NCBI GenBank assembly: GCA_016932895.1
Contig: JAFGCA010000065.1
Location: forward strand, 1-9,430
Length of the DNA: 9,430 nucleotides
Source of the DNA: Sedimentisphaerales bacterium
Lineage (GTDB): Bacteria; Planctomycetota; Phycisphaerae; Sedimentisphaerales; SG8-4
Direction: 5' to 3'
The notes under the pieces were generated by a model that saw only the letters and a program-made list of their open reading frames with translations, searched no databases and was not told the origin of the DNA. Positions 7,730-9,430 of the stretch are shown in pieces (position 1 is the first letter of the stretch; the number at the start of each line of letters is the position of its first letter). The position numbers were made by a program, and so were the translations under genes.

Positions 7730-8677
7730 ATGCAGCGACGCGATGCACTGAAAGCCGTAGGGGCTACGTTGATTGCTTCGGCGGGGTCTTCGCTTCTTCG
7801 GGGCGAGCCGCCCAAACCGGCCGGCTGGCGCACGTCGTTCGGCCTGAACGGCTTTGCCTCCTCGTCCCGCAAGTACAACCACGCCTTTCCCATCTGGGAA
7901 GTCCTCGACTTTGCGGCGCGGATGGGATTCGACGGGATCGAGCTGCACGCCACGTGGCCGATGGGCGGCTATCCGAAACCCGATGAGGGCGAGCGAATCG
8001 ATGCACTGAAGCGCCTCTACGACGCCTACGGCCTCCAGGTCTTCTCGATCCAGACCGGCGCCGGAGGCGCGTTCGCTCCCGAGGCGGCCGAGAGGAAACG
8101 ATGGCTGGCCGAGTTTCGCGACCAGGCCCGATTCGCCCGCGCGGTCGGCTGCGACTGTATCGGCACGTGGCCGGGAGGCGGCCTGCGGGGCCAGACCATC
8201 GACGAGGCGATCGAACGGCTCGGCGCCTCGTTTCGCGAAGCGGCCAACATCGCCGGCGACCTGGACCTGATTCTCGCCTTCGAGATCGAGCCCGTGTTCG
8301 TTTTCAACACGGAAGACCACCTTCGAAGCATCCTGCAGGCTGCGGATCATTCCGGCCTCAAGACGATCTACGACCCCAGCCATTTCGATCTGATGAACGG
8401 GTCCACCGGACGCCCCCACGAAATGCTCAAGCGGATCGCCGTCCAGAACATCGGCTACGCGCACTTCACCGACACCGACGGCACGCGCCGCGACAACGGC
8501 ACGTCCAAACACCTGCCCTGCGGCGATGGACATATCGACGTACAGGCTTCATTAGCGACGCTGTGGCAAGGGGGCTTCCGCGGCTGGATGAACGTCGACG
8601 CCTGGGAAATCCCCGACCCCTACGACGCCTGCCGCAAAGCCAAGCGCGCCTTCGACCGCTTCCTCGCGGCCCGATAA
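7730..8677 (+). CDS. sugar phosphate isomerase/epimerase-like TIM barrel (xylose isomerase-like) with Tat-type N-terminus
   Basis: This 315-residue protein belongs to the xylose isomerase-like/AP endonuclease family 2 TIM-barrel superfamily, in which many members isomerise or epimerise sugars with a divalent metal. ATG 7730 is supported by GGGAGG seven bases upstream and by the QRRDALKA opening, a twin-arginine-type signal, followed by an Ala-rich segment to about residue 25. MGFDGIELHATWP (65-77) is the classic first-strand motif. Likely metal and catalytic residues are Glu185 in FEIEP, Asp215 and His218 in YDPSH, and His245 in YAHFTDTDG. In the last strand, GWMNVDAWE (285-293), Asp290 occupies the place where a Glu ligand is usual. 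It may act on sugars freed by the neighbouring sulfatase and glycosidase, and an extracytoplasmic location would argue against phosphorylated substrates. The exact reaction is unknown. Confidence 0.85.
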   Translation: MQRRDALKAVGATLIASAGSSLLRGEPPKPAGWRTSFGLNGFASSSRKYNHAFPIWEVLDFAARMGFDGIELHATWPMGGYPKPDEGERIDALKRLYDAYGLQVFSIQTGAGGAFAPEAAERKRWLAEFRDQARFARAVGCDCIGTWPGGGLRGQTIDEAIERLGASFREAANIAGDLDLILAFEIEPVFVFNTEDHLRSILQAADHSGLKTIYDPSHFDLMNGSTGRPHEMLKRIAVQNIGYAHFTDTDGTRRDNGTSKHLPCGDGHIDVQASLATLWQGGFRGWMNVDAWEIPDPYDACRKAKRAFDRFLAAR

Positions 8678-8707
8678 TACGGCCCGGGACAATTCAGAGA
8701 CACCCGG

Positions 8708-8739
8708 CGCCGGCGGTATCCGGGATACGAGCCCCGGCG
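8708..8739 (+). terminator. possible hairpin terminator after the isomerase-like gene
   Basis: CGCCGG (8708-8713) can pair with CCGGCG (8734-8739), and inside it GTATC (8716-8720) pairs with GATAC (8724-8728) across a CGG loop. The structure lies about 30 bases after the stop at 8677. Only three T residues follow, so it is a poor intrinsic terminator and may only be a stable stem or part of the repeat-rich spacer. Confidence 0.3.
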
Positions 8740-8764
8740 GCGTTTCAGGAATCGTGCGACTGTA

Positions 8765-8790
8765 GATTGCTTCGCTCCGCTCGCAATGAC
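8765..8790. repeat. dispersed-repeat-like sequence (GATTGCTTCG...CGCAATGAC)
   Basis: The sequence begins GATTGCTTCGCTCCGC and ends TCGCAATGAC, with ATTGC at 8766-8770 paired to GCAAT at 8783-8787. From memory, this matches the common intergenic repeat whose other strand reads GTCATTGCGAGCG...GAAGCAATC, found in many copies in diverse bacterial genomes. It lies in the convergent spacer between the isomerase-like gene and the S46 peptidase, a typical place for such elements. Only one copy is in the window, so the repeat status rests on recognition and not on a count. Confidence 0.55.
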
Positions 8791-8856
8791 ATATCCTGCC
8801 TCGTGTTTGTCCTTGCCGGCAGCGGTGCAAACCTGCCCTCGCCGTGGCGGAAACCA

Positions 8857-8882
8857 TCTGACTTCCGCGGTAGTGGCATGAC
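8857..8882. repeat. possible degenerate second dispersed repeat
   Basis: The stretch starting TCTGACTTCCGCGG and ending GTGGCATGAC resembles a decayed form of the widespread intergenic repeat with CTGGATTCCCGC on one side and GGGAATGAC on the other. A short CCGC/GTGG stem with one wobble pair remains. It abuts the end of the S46 peptidase gene. The resemblance is loose. Confidence 0.25.
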
Positions 8883-8897
8883 TTGCGAAATGGGGGG

Positions 8898-9430
8898 CTA
8901 CTGCCGGCTTGGCGTGCCGAGCAGCTCGTCAGCCACGGCATCGGCGTCGTAGATCTTTCGCAGGGCCTCGATGACCGCCTGGCAATTGACCGAGACGGCG
9001 CGGGCCCGGACGTCCGTGTAGGCGAAATCGAGCACGAGCGACTGGATATTTCCGTCGAAGATGACGCCGACGAACTGGCCCTGGCGGTTGACGACGGGAC
9101 TTCCCGAATTGCCTCCGATGATATCGGCGGTGCAAACGAAATTCAGCGGCGTATTGAGGTCCAGCCGGTCCTTGCGGTCGAGCCAGCGCTGCGTCAGGTC
9201 GAACGGAGGCTGGTACTGATGCGCGGCCGCCCGCTCGTAGAGGCCGGTGAAGATCGTCTGGAACGGAATCGAGCGGCCGTTCTCCTCGTAGCCTTTCACC
9301 GTGCCAAACGCCAGGCGCAGCGTGAAGGTCGCATCCGGATACGGCGTGCTCTTCTCGAGGGCCAGGCGGGCGCGGGTGATCTTTGCATGGGCCTGTTGTT
9401 TGATCTCATCCTGGGTCTCGACGATTTTGC
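8898..9430 (-). CDS. S46-family dipeptidyl-peptidase (DPP7/DPP11 type), C-terminal part
   Basis: The frame enters at the right edge and ends with TAG at 8898-8900, giving about 177 C-terminal residues of a serine exopeptidase that removes dipeptides from peptide N-termini, usually in the periplasm. Readable family features in order are YPDATFTLRLAFGTVKGYE, NFVCTADIIGGNSGSPVVNR with the catalytic Ser codon at 9105-9107, GQFVGVIFDGN, and RAVSVNCQAVIEALRKIYDA near the end. The catalytic His and Asp lie outside the window. The Gly in FDGN corresponds, from memory, to the position that is Gly in DPP7-type and Arg in acidic-specific DPP11-type enzymes, so a preference for non-acidic residues is inferred. 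S46 proteins usually have around 700 residues, so about three quarters is missing. An internal GTG at 9299 is not the start because the homology continues upstream. Confidence 0.9.
   Translation of the reverse strand, partial: KIVETQDEIKQQAHAKITRARLALEKSTPYPDATFTLRLAFGTVKGYEENGRSIPFQTIFTGLYERAAAHQYQPPFDLTQRWLDRKDRLDLNTPLNFVCTADIIGGNSGSPVVNRQGQFVGVIFDGNIQSLVLDFAYTDVRARAVSVNCQAVIEALRKIYDADAVADELLGTPSRQ

Noticed and set aside
7490..8533. 347-codon minus-strand frame opposite the isomerase-like gene
   Set aside because: The plus strand has the promoter-like pair, ribosome binding site and family motifs; the antisense frame has none.
8771..8790. Repeat-like sequence as part of a CRISPR array
   Set aside because: Only a single unit is present, with no regularly spaced copies.

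Overview
The window reads as a piece of a GC-rich (roughly 60%) chromosome from a polysaccharide-degrading bacterium of the PVC superphylum, most likely a planctomycete. This is inferred from content and not from a marker gene: a twin-arginine-tagged sulfatase, a twin-arginine-tagged xylose-isomerase-like TIM barrel, a non-HemE uroporphyrinogen-decarboxylase-family protein, an OPT-family transporter and an S46 dipeptidyl-peptidase. No rRNA, tRNA, transposase, phage gene or CRISPR array was seen.

Layout, left to right: (1) 1-1317, minus strand: an OPT-family transporter, cut by the left edge (439 residues present, C-terminus missing). (2) 1318-1718: a 401-bp divergent intergenic region with a weak promoter for the transporter and a 9-bp direct repeat ahead of the next gene. 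(3) 1719-2849, plus: a URO-D superfamily protein of 376 residues, started at a GTG behind a clear Shine-Dalgarno. (4) 2851-5868, plus: a secreted 1005-residue multidomain protein with an alpha-galactosidase-like (clan GH-D-like) barrel, whose start lies one base after the previous stop. (5) 5989-7425, minus: a sulfatase with a Tat-type signal and an intact CSPSR formylglycine motif, convergent with the glycosidase. (6) 7426-7729: a 304-bp divergent spacer with a good sigma-70-like promoter for the next gene. (7) 7730-8677, plus: a sugar phosphate isomerase/epimerase-like TIM barrel with a Tat-like N-terminus. (8) 8678-8897: a convergent spacer with a hairpin and dispersed-repeat-like sequence. 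(9) 8898-9430, minus: the C-terminal end of an S46 peptidase, cut by the right edge.

Taken together the middle of the window looks like a small glycan-utilisation locus. The sulfatase would strip sulfate esters, the large glycosidase would cut the glycan, and the TIM-barrel isomerase/epimerase could act on released sugars. The URO-D-like protein, co-transcribed with the glycosidase, belongs to a superfamily that includes corrinoid methyltransferases, so a role in methyl-group removal is possible but unproven. The OPT transporter and S46 peptidase fit peptide uptake and breakdown and may simply be neighbours. The most noteworthy item is the tightly coupled URO-D-like/glycosidase pair, since neither substrate can be read from the sequence.
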